Of a stretch of 43,528 nucleotides of DNA, positions 1 through 7,729 are shown piece after piece. Under the pieces are notes generated by a model that did not search any database, had not been told where the DNA came from, and saw nothing but the letters and a program-made list of their open reading frames with translations. Made by a program: the position numbers and the translations under genes. Each line of letters starts with the position of its first letter. Position 1 is the first letter of the stretch. This DNA is from Pseudomonadota bacterium (GTDB lineage Bacteria > Bdellovibrionota > FAC87 > UBA2466): contig RFNO01000134.1 in assembly GCA_009927165.1 (NCBI GenBank), forward strand, positions 1 through 43,528. The letters run 5' to 3'.

Positions 1-1164
1 CTGAGCCAAGCGACCATCGAAATAATATTTTCCGTCTGCCATTCCACCTTGGGCGAGGAACCCCGAGACATAGGTTTTTCCATTCGACATTTCGCCATCA
101 GAGAATTCAGCAAGCTCACCGCTTAAATAGTATTTTCCATCCGTCATTAGGCCGTCAGCTAAAACACTATCGAAGTAACTCTTGTCCCGACAACTTCCTG
201 TTCCTTCCATTAGGCTTCCAGTGTCTTCACCACCCTCAAAACAAGTTCCTAGCCAGACTCCATCCCCATCGTTATTTAAAGAGGTTTTTACTCCATTCAA
301 ATAATAGCCATCTCCCTGGTGACCGGACGTTGTATTTCCGGGATCAAATCCGGAGACTGAATCAATTAAGAGTGAGCTCTGGTCCAAAAAATCTAAATGG
401 GAATTCGCAGCAGCTGCTCTCTTCGCCGAGCTCATTTTTGATGTCCAAACGGCAGCTACTTTTTTTGCAGTATCCGAATTATAGGTGCCATCCAGTTTGC
501 CATCGGTTTTGAAGTCCTCTTTCATGGCCGTCAGGACCGAGGAGAGCTTATTGCTGGATGTGAGTTTAGGCACATACAGATCTTTCACAAAGTGGGAAAA
601 CGCAGCTACTGCCAGAGCCGACTTTACTTTGCTGGAGTCTAAACTAAGAGCATTGGGAGTATCTGGAAGCACCGATAAATCAGCAACACTCAAACCAAAG
701 AGCCTCGCAACTTCGGCCTTTGCTGTACTTTTTGCCTGACTGAGATCTGGGTTGCTTGAAAGAAGACTTTTGACTCTATCTACCTCAAGAGTCGACATTG
801 GCGTTAACGGAGCTTGAATGGTCGATCCTCCCGATGCAATCGAGGAAAGATCTGACGCATTCTTTTGGACTTGTTCTGCTTCGTCGTTGAAGGTTCCTCC
901 CGATGATTTGATAATTACGGAACCCGTGTTTTGTGGAAGTGTGAATCGGTATTCTCCATTCGAGTTGGTGGTGGTCGTGGCAAGAAGGCTCCCTTCAGTG
1001 CCATCTGCGGCGAGATCGTACACTCGCACAGTCGCCCCTTGAACGCGCCCTAGCTGAACGACTCCAGACAAAGTGTAAGAGCTAGCCGCGTAAGTAGTAG
1101 GGGAAATAATTCTCGCACAACCCCCTAAAAGGAGTAGCGCTAACGTGAGTAAACGGGTTTTCAT
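1..1164 (-). CDS. Repeat-containing lipoprotein, C-terminus cut by window edge
   Basis: The reading frame stays open for 388 codons from an ATG at 1164 to the window edge, so the 3' end is missing. The N-terminus is a lipoprotein signal (MKTRLLTLALLLLGGC, lipobox Cys at residue 16), so it should be lipidated and envelope-anchored. Residues about 28-95 read like a carboxypeptidase-regulatory/SdrD-B type beta-sandwich (TLSGVVQLGRVQGATVRVYD, then NSNGEYRF). A long Ser/Lys/Ala-rich helical part follows. From about residue 335 there are imperfect repeats of roughly 18 residues with the pattern M-x-[DN]-G-K-x-Y-x2-G-x-L-A, running off the window. This repeat recalls MORN-like or adhesin repeats, but no family is certain. 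GAGGAC lies just upstream of the ATG, inside an inverted repeat. Function unknown; surface binding or cell-wall association is a guess. Confidence 0.8.
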   Translation of the reverse strand, partial: MKTRLLTLALLLLGGCARIISPTTYAASSYTLSGVVQLGRVQGATVRVYDLAADGTEGSLLATTTTNSNGEYRFTLPQNTGSVIIKSSGGTFNDEAEQVQKNASDLSSIASGGSTIQAPLTPMSTLEVDRVKSLLSSNPDLSQAKSTAKAEVARLFGLSVADLSVLPDTPNALSLDSSKVKSALAVAAFSHFVKDLYVPKLTSSNKLSSVLTAMKEDFKTDGKLDGTYNSDTAKKVAAVWTSKMSSAKRAAAANSHLDFLDQSSLLIDSVSGFDPGNTTSGHQGDGYYLNGVKTSLNNDGDGVWLGTCFEGGEDTGSLMEGTGSCRDKSYFDSVLADGLMTDGKYYLSGELAEFSDGEMSNGKTYVSGFLAQGGMADGKYYFDGRLAQ

Positions 1165-1194
1165 CTTAGTCCTCAACCGTAAGCTCTGACTAAG
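1165..1194 (-). promoter_or_regulatory. Inverted repeat covering the ribosome binding site of the 1-1164 lipoprotein
   Basis: On the minus strand the seven bases CTTAGTC (1194-1188) pair exactly with GACTAAG (1171-1165), which touches the start codon. The loop is 16 nt. The only Shine-Dalgarno-like sequence, GAGGA, sits at the foot of the 3' arm, so folding could limit translation. Seen in sequence; the regulatory role is inferred. Confidence 0.35.
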
Positions 1195-1224
1195 ATTGTA
1201 ACATGCCTTATGTAAGGATTGATG

Positions 1225-1246
1225 ATTGTGAAGAAAAGTTCACAAT
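1225..1246. repeat. 8-bp inverted repeat, possible operator
   Basis: ATTGTGAA and TTCACAAT form a perfect 8-bp dyad with a 6-nt spacer, about 60 bp upstream of the lipoprotein start at 1164. The size and symmetry suit a dimeric repressor or activator site, but no regulator is encoded nearby. Confidence 0.35.
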
Positions 1247-1287
1247 TCAGTTATTGATACTTATGACTTCCTCACAATGAGTTCGTA

Positions 1288-1339
1288 GCAGGGTTGTTTT
1301 TGTACAAGAAAAGTTTGTTCAAAGTTTGTTCGACCCTGC
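1288..1339. repeat. Stem enclosing an 11-bp tandem direct repeat
   Basis: AAAGTTTGTTC occurs twice head to tail (1310-1320 and 1321-1331). The pair is flanked by arms GCAGGGTTG (1288-1296) and CGACCCTGC (1331-1339), which pair over nine positions with one G-T. It lies in the gene-poor stretch 1165-1850 and has no assigned role. The rest of that stretch shows only the dyad at 1225-1246 and the gene remnant at 1500-1761. Confidence 0.35.
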
Positions 1340-1499
1340 GGAAAAAGTTCTAGAGCGTTTAAAGGGTGTGGTTTGATTTCCCAGAAGTTTAAAACTTCAA
1401 AGCCATATTTGTGACTGCAGACATAGTGAGCTTTGATCTTCCCCTAAAAAAAATGGAGTTGTAGAACTCGCAAGTTATTGGGATCGAGCAGCCTCATAG

Positions 1500-1761
1500 T
1501 CAACCGGCGATTGATAGTTTAGTGTGGAATGAATTCTCTGCAACTCGACTGATAGTGCCAGCGGGAGATGTACTCGTAATGACATAATTACACGTATCGG
1601 TAGTGCTGTTTCGGGTGACACTCTGTACAAGCTGGATCTACCGCAGTAATGTTACCGCTCAAACAAGTAGCTGAAGCCCCGTTGGCGCCATTTACCGTCG
1701 CAGCGAATTGCGTGTTTTGATTGACGGAACAAGTTCCGGTTCCCGACCAGCTCCCTTGAAT
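1500..1761 (-). pseudogene. Frameshifted remnant of a Cys/Gly/Ser-rich repeat protein
   Basis: Minus-strand frame from 1761 to a stop at 1588 reads like extracellular repeat protein: GSWSGTGTCSVNQNTQF, then NGASATCLSGNITAVDPACT. Near 1625 this frame degenerates. The alternative frame continues as TRNSTTDTCNYVITSTSPAG to a stop at 1500. There is no start codon with a ribosome site, and a stop lies directly upstream (1762-1764). The simplest reading is an internal fragment of a secreted Cys-containing repeat protein that has been truncated and frameshifted. The parent family is not identified, and chance coding-like sequence cannot be fully excluded. Confidence 0.45.
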
Positions 1762-1850
1762 TTAATGCTTGGGCGACGTGTCAAAAGTGTTTCAAGTGAA
1801 ATCGATAGAAAACCGATATTTAACTTGAGACCCTATTGAGGAGGATGCTC

Positions 1851-2420
1851 GTGTTCTTGAATCGATGGCTATTTTTTCTCGTGGGCCTGACACTCACTGC
1901 TTGTTCATCTTCGCGGCCCTATCACATTTCGCTCGACCAGAAAGCTTATGTTACCGAAGGGGACACTGAGCCTCGCTTAGTCGATAAAGGCCAACAATTA
2001 TCTTTAAGTCCTGAAACCTCTACGGTCATTGAAGCTCCGGGATACCCATCTGTCCTAATTCCGCCAGCGCACTTTCTCCCTACAGAACTGAAAGTAAGTC
2101 TCAAGCCCTTAGGAGGCTGGATAAACCAAATCGTAGCGGAACAGGTGGATAAAAAATTGAGTGAACTTTTCCTGGCAATAAACGAAGTGCAGGGACTGAT
2201 CTCCCGAAACGAAGGGGCCAAAGCTATCACTCAGATAAATCTTCTGGAAAAAAAATATCCGGGTTTGGCCAGTTTGAGGTTTTTTAAAGTAAGTGCTCTT
2301 TTGGTTCAAAAAAAGACGAGTGAAGCAAAATTGGTCTTAGAAGCCGCTGCAAAAGAGTTTCCGGAAAGCGAAGCAGGAAAAAGACTCCAGGAGCTATTCC
2401 AAAAAAGGGCAGGGCTTTAG
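1851..2420 (+). CDS. Lipoprotein with C-terminal TPR-like helices
   Basis: The preferred start is GTG at 1851 because AGGAGG (1839-1844) lies six bases upstream. In-frame TTG (1836) and ATG (1845) sit too far up or directly on the ribosome site. The 189-residue product has a lipoprotein signal with lipobox LTAC (Cys about residue 18). Next comes a beta-rich segment with a PEGA-like flavour (VIEAPGYPSVLIPP). The C-terminal 80 residues look like two or three tetratricopeptide-like helices (AITQINLLEKKYPGL, SEAKLVLEAAAKEFPES). It is followed after 57 bp by the FliG-like membrane protein, same strand, so they may be cotranscribed. A periplasmic scaffold role is inferred; no specific function is recognised. 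Confidence 0.75.
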   Translation: MFLNRWLFFLVGLTLTACSSSRPYHISLDQKAYVTEGDTEPRLVDKGQQLSLSPETSTVIEAPGYPSVLIPPAHFLPTELKVSLKPLGGWINQIVAEQVDKKLSELFLAINEVQGLISRNEGAKAITQINLLEKKYPGLASLRFFKVSALLVQKKTSEAKLVLEAAAKEFPESEAGKRLQELFQKRAGL

Positions 2421-2477
2421 GATGCCAGCGTCAGAGGTAACTCCAATGAGTCCTTCAAAAAGTTTGGGAGAACAAAA

Positions 2478-3917
2478 ATGATTAACAAGTGTTTTAACTT
2501 AGTAGCAATCGTCTCGTTTCTATTCCCCTTTCAGAACTTTGCAATGGACTTCCAGCAAAAGTTGCAACTGCAGGAAGCACTGGAAAACCGAATTCTTCCC
2601 GTTGTGCGAACATTCGATAGAGAAGCCTCAGTCGTAGTAAATCTCGAGGAAAAAAAGGAAACTGAACTTCCTGAGGAGAGCCGAGCTTTCAGCTTTCAAA
2701 ATGAAGGATTAGGAGTCAATGATTCCTTTCAGTTTCAGAAGTTTCAGGTTCTGATCCTAAGTCGTATGACCGAAGTGCCGGACACGGCAAAAACGCTGAT
2801 AAGAAAGATTACCCGCGACATGAATGTTGCCCCTCAAATCGTGTTGGAAACTACTCCTGAGAACTCTGCTAAAGAAGTGGTAGAGCAAGTACCGATAAAA
2901 GTGGAGCTAAAAGGGATGGAAGAGGCCCAAGCCCACCTCTCCAGTGTGAGCAGTCTTCTCTTTGCGGCGATCGGGTTGATGGCTTTTGCATTTTTTGTTG
3001 TGGGAGGCATGCTGTTCCCCGGACGAAGAGCATCCACAAGTCAGAATCAGACGACCAACAAAGAAAGCAAAAATGAGCCCCAAGATGTTCGGGCTAACTT
3101 TGTTTCTCAAGAGAAACTCATTGGCTATTCCGACGAAGCTCTCCTTGCTGTAATTTCTGATTGTTATTGGAGCGAGGAAGATGAATATGCTGCTTTTGTG
3201 TGGAATCAGACGCCAGTCGAGCAACGAAAAAATATTGTGACGGGCAATGGATTCCTCAAAAAATATGTAGCATCACTCTCCAATCGGACACAAATAAATC
3301 TTAAACATTTGGATCATCCTTATTATTTTTCTCCGCTTTCTATCAATCACTTAGATAACAAAACAGTAACTGATTTGGTGAGAAAACATCCAGGACTTCT
3401 AAATCGTTTGTCGCCGTTAAGATTGCAACACCTTCACTTGAAAGTGTTGGATCGGATCTTTCTTGAGAAAGAAGCTGTTTCAAAAAATCAGACTCCTGAT
3501 TTTGGGGGGGTGGCTCCTGCTAAAGAAAGAGCGTTACCAAACCCAAGTCAAATTCCCCTTGGATCTTTGGATGAGGAAGAATTAGTAGGTGAACAAAAGA
3601 CGCTTCCTCTTAAAATCAAAAGCCGCATCTTAACTCTGTCGTGGTTGTGCGAGCTGCCAAAAGACAAACAAAGAGAAATATTGAGCCAAGTTTCGGATCA
3701 AGAATTGGCAGCCGCTTGGACAGGGCCAAAATCGGTTTTGAATAAGCTGTTTGAAGCGCTGGAGCCCAAGAGACAAGAAAGCTTAAGCTCGCTTCTTTTA
3801 GTTGTGAAGCCCAGCCGTTCCTGTGATGCCTTTCACAAGCTGCATTCATGGTCCCTAGAGGCTCTTCAAGTTGAAGCGAGTAAGAGAAATGTGACCCAAA
3901 TTAAAAAAGCTGCGTAA
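2478..3917 (+). CDS. Membrane protein with FliG-like cytoplasmic part
   Basis: 479 residues. Residues 1-22 form a signal peptide or first membrane segment. About 23-158 is a predicted extracytoplasmic domain (LPVVRTFDREASVVVNLEE). Residues 159-181 are a strong membrane helix (LLFAAIGLMAFAFFVVGG), followed by a basic/Gln-rich linker. Residues about 206-330 and 380-460 resemble FliG middle and C-terminal helical domains, including SDQELAAAWTG followed by a conserved-looking KLFEALEPKRQESL stretch. FliG is the flagellar switch protein, normally soluble and bound to FliF; here the FliG-like part is carried on a membrane anchor, so the layout resembles a FliF-FliG hybrid. The FliG resemblance is by eye. 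No other flagellar gene is in the window, so a link to motility or another rotary or secretion machine is open. A weak terminator follows at 3919. Confidence 0.7.
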   Translation: MINKCFNLVAIVSFLFPFQNFAMDFQQKLQLQEALENRILPVVRTFDREASVVVNLEEKKETELPEESRAFSFQNEGLGVNDSFQFQKFQVLILSRMTEVPDTAKTLIRKITRDMNVAPQIVLETTPENSAKEVVEQVPIKVELKGMEEAQAHLSSVSSLLFAAIGLMAFAFFVVGGMLFPGRRASTSQNQTTNKESKNEPQDVRANFVSQEKLIGYSDEALLAVISDCYWSEEDEYAAFVWNQTPVEQRKNIVTGNGFLKKYVASLSNRTQINLKHLDHPYYFSPLSINHLDNKTVTDLVRKHPGLLNRLSPLRLQHLHLKVLDRIFLEKEAVSKNQTPDFGGVAPAKERALPNPSQIPLGSLDEEELVGEQKTLPLKIKSRILTLSWLCELPKDKQREILSQVSDQELAAAWTGPKSVLNKLFEALEPKRQESLSSLLLVVKPSRSCDAFHKLHSWSLEALQVEASKRNVTQIKKAA

Positions 3918-3918
3918 A

Positions 3919-3950
3919 ATCCCCTTTGTATTCACGGGGGTGTTTGTCTT
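3919..3950 (+). terminator. Probable weak Rho-independent terminator
   Basis: Two bases after the stop at 3917, ATCCCC (3919-3924) pairs with GGGGGT (3936-3941) across an 11-nt loop. It is followed by the T-rich run TGTTTGTCTT. Six pairs including one G-T make this modest. Confidence 0.4.
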
Positions 3951-4176
3951 GCTAGATGGGACCGCTTTTCCCGGTTGCCAGGGGTTTCTAAGCAGTTTGC
4001 CCCCGGCGATGACCCGTCTCAGTGTGGAAGTTCGTTGGGCCTTAACAGGCAGATTAGTCCCCCAGATACGAGATTCCCATCAATGAAATAATCCAATACC
4101 GATTGGGGATGAGAGCTGCCTTTGCCCAAAGTAGCAGTGTATCCATCAACCCTTACCAAGCCAGCAGGTGCCTAAA
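3942..4176. other. Structured GC-rich intergenic segment, unknown ncRNA candidate
   Basis: This stretch lies between two convergent genes and is dense in inverted repeats. GCC-A-GGGG (3977-3984) pairs with CCCC-C-GGC about 15 nt on. GCC/GGC flank TTAACA near 4038-4050. CCAAT/ATTGG lie around 4092-4106. CTGC-CTTT/AAAG-TA-GCAG lie at about 4116-4137. Long-range pairing is possible between CTTGCT (3948-3953) and AGCAGG (4163-4168), and between GATGGGA (3955-3961) and TCCATC (4142-4147). It lacks the hallmark sequences of RNase P RNA, tmRNA and SRP RNA, and the multi-branched shape does not suit 6S RNA. Both strands also have unusually open frames, each with in-frame stops, so a decayed gene or element is the alternative. 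Strand unknown. Confidence 0.3.
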
Positions 4177-4201
4177 TTTTTGGTTTTAGCCCCATGGGCC
4201 G

Positions 4202-4618
4202 TCAATGGACACCTTTTGGCTTTTCAAGTTTATCTGTAATTTTCTTGAGGGAACTTTTTTGCTCCGGTGTGAAACTGTTGGCAAAACTAGCAGGATCTTT
4301 TTTTGCCTTCTCCAAAAGTTGTTCCATTTTATTGGGATCTCCATTGGCGGCTATAGCAAGAGTCTGCATAATTTGGGCTGCTAATTTGTAAATTTCTTCC
4401 GAGTAAGCTCCCCCTACTTCTCTCAGGAACTGGTCCGCTTGTGCCGCTTTGGGGCTTTCCTTTAAAATTTCTTGTCGCTTTTCCGGATTGGTCAGTTGTT
4501 CCATTACCGTGGAAAGAGCTTTTTGTTGCTCGTTTGATAACTTTTCACCTAAAGAAACATGGGAAGTTCCCAAAAGTACAGTAACCAACAACAAAGCTCG
4601 AGAAAAGCAAAACGTCAT
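4202..4618 (-). CDS. Small secreted protein of unknown function
   Basis: The start chosen is ATG at 4618, six bases after a clear GGAGG; an in-frame TTG two codons earlier overlaps that ribosome site. The 138-residue product has a cleavable signal peptide (MTFCFSRALLLVTVLLGTSH, likely cut before EKLSN). The mature protein is a charged, all-helical domain of about 115 residues (SNEQQKALSTVMEQL, NPEKRQEILKESPKAA, DPNKMEQLLEKAKKDP). It has no cysteine in the mature part and no recognised family. It lies 60 bp downstream of the first ftsH on the same strand. It may be periplasmic and expressed with that operon, but it has its own strong ribosome site. Confidence 0.7.
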   Translation of the reverse strand: MTFCFSRALLLVTVLLGTSHVSLGEKLSNEQQKALSTVMEQLTNPEKRQEILKESPKAAQADQFLREVGGAYSEEIYKLAAQIMQTLAIAANGDPNKMEQLLEKAKKDPASFANSFTPEQKSSLKKITDKLEKPKGVH

Positions 4619-4678
4619 ACACAACCTCCAATCCTTCTATTTTAAAAGAAAACCCCAGAAAATCAGAGAACAAAACGA

Positions 4679-6553
4679 TTATCGCTTACTTATCAGCAAC
4701 TTGGAGGGTTCGATATGAGGTTGATAAGTTTTCCAAAGACTCATCAATTCACTCTCTTCCAATGTCTCTTGTTCAATAAGTTTTTTAGCGCCGGCTTCGA
4801 CAAACTCTCGATGCGAATTTAGTTCTTTGAAGGCCATCCGGAAGCCTTTTTCCAGCAGCGTTTTTACTTCGTGGTCAATGAGGTAGGCCGTCTCCTGGCT
4901 GAAAGGCATCCTTTCCCGAAGCCCTAAAGTAGAAGGTAAAAACGGAGACTCTCGATCTTCGAGCGATACCAAGCCTATCGGTTCACTCATACCAAATCGC
5001 GTGACCATGGAGCGGGCAAGCTCAGTAGCTTTGACTAAATCATCTTCCGCGCCGGTAGAGACCGAATCAAAAAATATTCTTTCGGAGGCTCGACCTCCCA
5101 AAAGCACAGCGATTTTTCTCAGCATTTGGTCTTGATCCATCAGATATCGATCTTCGGTAGGTCTTCGGATAGTGTATCCCAGCGCCCCAATTCCTCGAGG
5201 AATGATACTCACTTTATGAAGCCTTTCGCCAACACCCAGGGTGATTGAAGCAGTGGCGTGTCCCATTTCATGAAAAGCAATTCGCTTTTTTTCCTCTGGA
5301 TGAATCAGTTTAGATTTTTGTTCAAGACCTGCAATAATTCTTTCAATGGCTTTTTCAAAGTCAGTTTCGGTAACAGATGTTCCTTGGCGCCGTGTTGCAA
5401 ATAGAGCGGCTTCATTTACCAGGTTTGCCAAATCAGCGCCCGAAAAGCCGGGAGTCAGCGCTGCTATTCGTTCAAGCTTTACTTCTGGATCTAATTTAAT
5501 TTTTTTTGAATGAACCTTAAGAATTTGATGCCGTCCCACTTGGTCTGCATTATCAACTAGAACTTGTCGGTCGAATCGTCCTGCTCGTAGAAGCGCAGGA
5601 TCTAAAATCTCAGGACGGTTTGTAGCAGCTAGGATGAGCACGCCTTGACTACTGTCAAAGCCATCCATTTCTGCCAAAAGTTGGCCGAGCGTTTGTTCCT
5701 TTTCTTCATGGCCTCCAGAAACGATAGCACCCGCTCTGATTTTGCCAATCGCATCGATTTCATCAATAAACAAGATGCAGGGAGCGAGTTCCCTGGATTG
5801 TTGAAAGAGGTCCCTTACTCGGGCTGCCCCCAATCCAACAAACATTTCGACAAACTCCGAGCCATTTATTGATAAGAAAGGGACTTTAGCTTCTCCAGCG
5901 ACAGCTCGTGCTAATAAGGTCTTTCCAGTGCCTGGTGGACCCACCAGGAGTATGCCTTTGGGCGCTCTTCCACCTAATTGAGAGTACTGACGTGGGTTTT
6001 CCAGAAAGCTCACCATTTCACGCAGCTCTTCTTTTGCCTCATCCACCCCAGCTACATCTGAGAAAGTAGTCGAAATATCCTTCTCGACGTAAAGTTTTGC
6101 TTTGGAACGGGTGAGTCCTAAAAGCCCTCCTCTCGGGTCTCCCATCCCTCGTTTAAAAGAGAACATCCCGATTCGAAAAAGAAGAAATAGTGGAACCGAC
6201 CAGAAAAGAACATTCATCCAAAGAGGTGCTTCCGGTTCTGCTTGGAATGAAAGTTTATGGTTTTTGAGAACTTGGACCAGTTGAGGATCATCCATCCTAA
6301 CGGTAGTGAAATGTGTTTTGCCTGAGGGGAGCGGGGCGTTTAACTCGCCCACTAGCATTGTTTTTGTGACTTTCAATGACTTAACGGATTCGCTTTGGAG
6401 GTAGGTCAAAAAATCACTATAAGACAAGGTGTCGGAAAAACTGCGATTCAACCAGAAATTGAGCGCAAGAAAGAACACGAAAACCACTACGAGGAAAGGC
6501 AGGGGATTCCGGGAGGGGGGGGGCGACAGGGAATATTTCTTTCTTTTAACCAT
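4679..6553 (-). CDS. ftsH: ATP-dependent membrane zinc protease FtsH (first paralogue)
   Basis: 624 residues, the normal FtsH length. FtsH is a hexameric inner-membrane AAA+ protease that extracts and degrades membrane and some soluble proteins. Membrane helices lie at about 19-35 and 111-131, with a periplasmic domain between. Walker A GPPGTGKT is at 205-212, Walker B ILFIDEID near 260-267, and the second region of homology ([20 protein letters not shown]) near 310-329. The zinc site HEMGH is at 428-432, with the later Asp in STGAEDD. All catalytic residues are present. The start ATG directly abuts the TAA stop of the DUF2267 gene (6554), so translation is coupled. A second FtsH is at 14880-16976; the two differ clearly in the N-terminal and loop regions. 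The operon partners suggest a specialised rather than housekeeping role. Confidence 0.95.
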   Translation of the reverse strand: MVKRKKYSLSPPPSRNPLPFLVVVFVFFLALNFWLNRSFSDTLSYSDFLTYLQSESVKSLKVTKTMLVGELNAPLPSGKTHFTTVRMDDPQLVQVLKNHKLSFQAEPEAPLWMNVLFWSVPLFLLFRIGMFSFKRGMGDPRGGLLGLTRSKAKLYVEKDISTTFSDVAGVDEAKEELREMVSFLENPRQYSQLGGRAPKGILLVGPPGTGKTLLARAVAGEAKVPFLSINGSEFVEMFVGLGAARVRDLFQQSRELAPCILFIDEIDAIGKIRAGAIVSGGHEEKEQTLGQLLAEMDGFDSSQGVLILAATNRPEILDPALLRAGRFDRQVLVDNADQVGRHQILKVHSKKIKLDPEVKLERIAALTPGFSGADLANLVNEAALFATRRQGTSVTETDFEKAIERIIAGLEQKSKLIHPEEKKRIAFHEMGHATASITLGVGERLHKVSIIPRGIGALGYTIRRPTEDRYLMDQDQMLRKIAVLLGGRASERIFFDSVSTGAEDDLVKATELARSMVTRFGMSEPIGLVSLEDRESPFLPSTLGLRERMPFSQETAYLIDHEVKTLLEKGFRMAFKELNSHREFVEAGAKKLIEQETLEESELMSLWKTYQPHIEPSKLLISKR

Positions 6554-6991
6554 TTAAGCGCTTTTCTTCGGAGGTACGGCAGATGGCCAGAAAACACGAA
6601 GATCCTCGGGGCAACACGATCTAACATCATGAATCTCACCTTCAGAAATAAAGTCGGTGAGAAGTTGCAGAACACCGCGAACTAGCTGATTAGTATTTTT
6701 TGCAGATAAGCGGGGTAGCTTGTTTTCCACTGAAGTCAAAAGCGCATGAAGAGATTTGTCTCTAGTGCCCGAGCCACTGGTAGAAAAACCCTCATAATAA
6801 AGTCCTCTGATCAGCATAGGTAGTTGAGCACCCAACTGGACAGCTTCATTTAAGGGCAACCGATCCCTGATTTCATGAAGTACAATCTTGAACAACCGAT
6901 AAGCATCTTCGTCGGTGCTAAGCCCCAAACGAGATTTGAGTGTTCCGAGCCAAATCTGCGATTTTTCCAGTGTGTGTTGAAATGTACTCAT
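6554..6991 (-). CDS. DUF2267 protein
   Basis: 145 residues matching the DUF2267 pattern: an N-terminal TLEKSQIWLGTLKSRLG, then DAYRLFKIVLHEIRDRLPL, then the hallmark AAQLP-type segment here AQLPMLIRGLYYEGF. DUF2267 proteins are soluble helical proteins of unknown biochemical role. Its ATG overlaps the stop of the upstream aeRF-like gene by four bases (ATGA) and its stop abuts the start of ftsH. The three proteins are therefore probably made in a fixed ratio. An adaptor or regulatory role for the protease is a hypothesis only. Family assignment is confident; function is not. Confidence 0.85.
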   Translation of the reverse strand: MSTFQHTLEKSQIWLGTLKSRLGLSTDEDAYRLFKIVLHEIRDRLPLNEAVQLGAQLPMLIRGLYYEGFSTSGSGTRDKSLHALLTSVENKLPRLSAKNTNQLVRGVLQLLTDFISEGEIHDVRSCCPEDLRVFWPSAVPPKKSA

Positions 6992-7614
6992 CCTTCGGAC
7001 CTTTCTTTTGTTATAAATTTTGGAACCTGCCAGGCACCTTGTGATTTGGGGAAAAATCGTGGAGCCCGCGGTATTGGTTCAGGCAGATAAGAGAGAAGCT
7101 TCTGTTCCAATTGAGCTGAACTCAGCCAGGAATAATTTGCAGCGATTTCTAACTTCACTTTTTTATTGGTCAAACGTGAAAGTTTTGACCGAAAAGTTCC
7201 TAAAAGATGGGGTTCCGAAAAAATCCCCAGATGGGAAAACTCATTTTTTCTTCGATTTGCTTCCAAGAACTGGCTGGCTTTTAGGATTAGGATCTGTGAT
7301 AAGCGTTCTTTGGGTGAAAGGCGAGACGATAATCCATGTCGAGGATGCCCAGTTCCATGCCCGCCATGCGATTTCGAAAAGCTTTCAAAACTCCTCCCAG
7401 CGGAGTCCCGCAACCGCGATGAAACAGCATCTTTGTTGTCTAACTCATCATAGCAAACTACAGACTCAAGATGCTTTGAAGGTGCGCAGTAGGAAAATAC
7501 CTGTATTTTTCTGTTTTGTATTACTGCAAGCCACCATACGGTTTTGTTTTTTTGTCTAGCGCCCAAAGTGCTTTTTATTTCTACGCCCCTTTTTGTTTTC
7601 TTTTGTCTTCTCAT
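6988..7614 (-). CDS. Host-attachment / archaeo-eukaryotic release-factor-like protein
   Basis: The 208-residue product starts at ATG 7614. The frame is open further upstream to 7806 but would then run into the 3' end of the nitroreductase gene with non-conserved residues. The ribosome site is weak. The protein opens with NKTVWWLAVIQNRKIQVFSY, a nucleotide/RNA-binding-like beta start. It contains GRSFESF in the middle and a C-terminal fold (FLEANRRKNEFSHLGIFSEP, LLGTFRSKLSRL, KLEIAANYSWLSSAQLEQ). These match the family annotated as 'protein required for attachment to host cells', later grouped with bacterial aeRF1-like release-factor domains. Such proteins may act on stalled ribosomes, but this is not demonstrated for this family. 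First gene of the coupled aeRF/DUF2267/ftsH trio. Confidence 0.65.
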   Translation of the reverse strand: MRRQKKTKRGVEIKSTLGARQKNKTVWWLAVIQNRKIQVFSYCAPSKHLESVVCYDELDNKDAVSSRLRDSAGRSFESFSKSHGGHGTGHPRHGLSSRLSPKERLSQILILKASQFLEANRRKNEFSHLGIFSEPHLLGTFRSKLSRLTNKKVKLEIAANYSWLSSAQLEQKLLSYLPEPIPRAPRFFPKSQGAWQVPKFITKERSEG

Positions 7615-7729
7615 GGTTCCAGAAGTGAGAATTGCAAAGTGGATACCAAAAAAATGAGGGCGGATGAGACTAGAACGATAGCTCCGAACTCTTATTCTTG
7701 CACGAGGGATATTGAGAGTTGCACGAAAG

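Noticed and set aside
3942-4176. 6S RNA, RNase P RNA, tmRNA or cobalamin riboswitch
   Set aside because: A GGGTGTTTGTC start recalled 6S and AGCCAGCAGG recalled a B12 box, but the remaining conserved blocks are missing and the fold is branched.
7020-7559. Plus-strand 179-residue frame opposite the aeRF-like gene
   Set aside because: Shadow of the minus-strand gene; no ribosome site and no recognisable domain.
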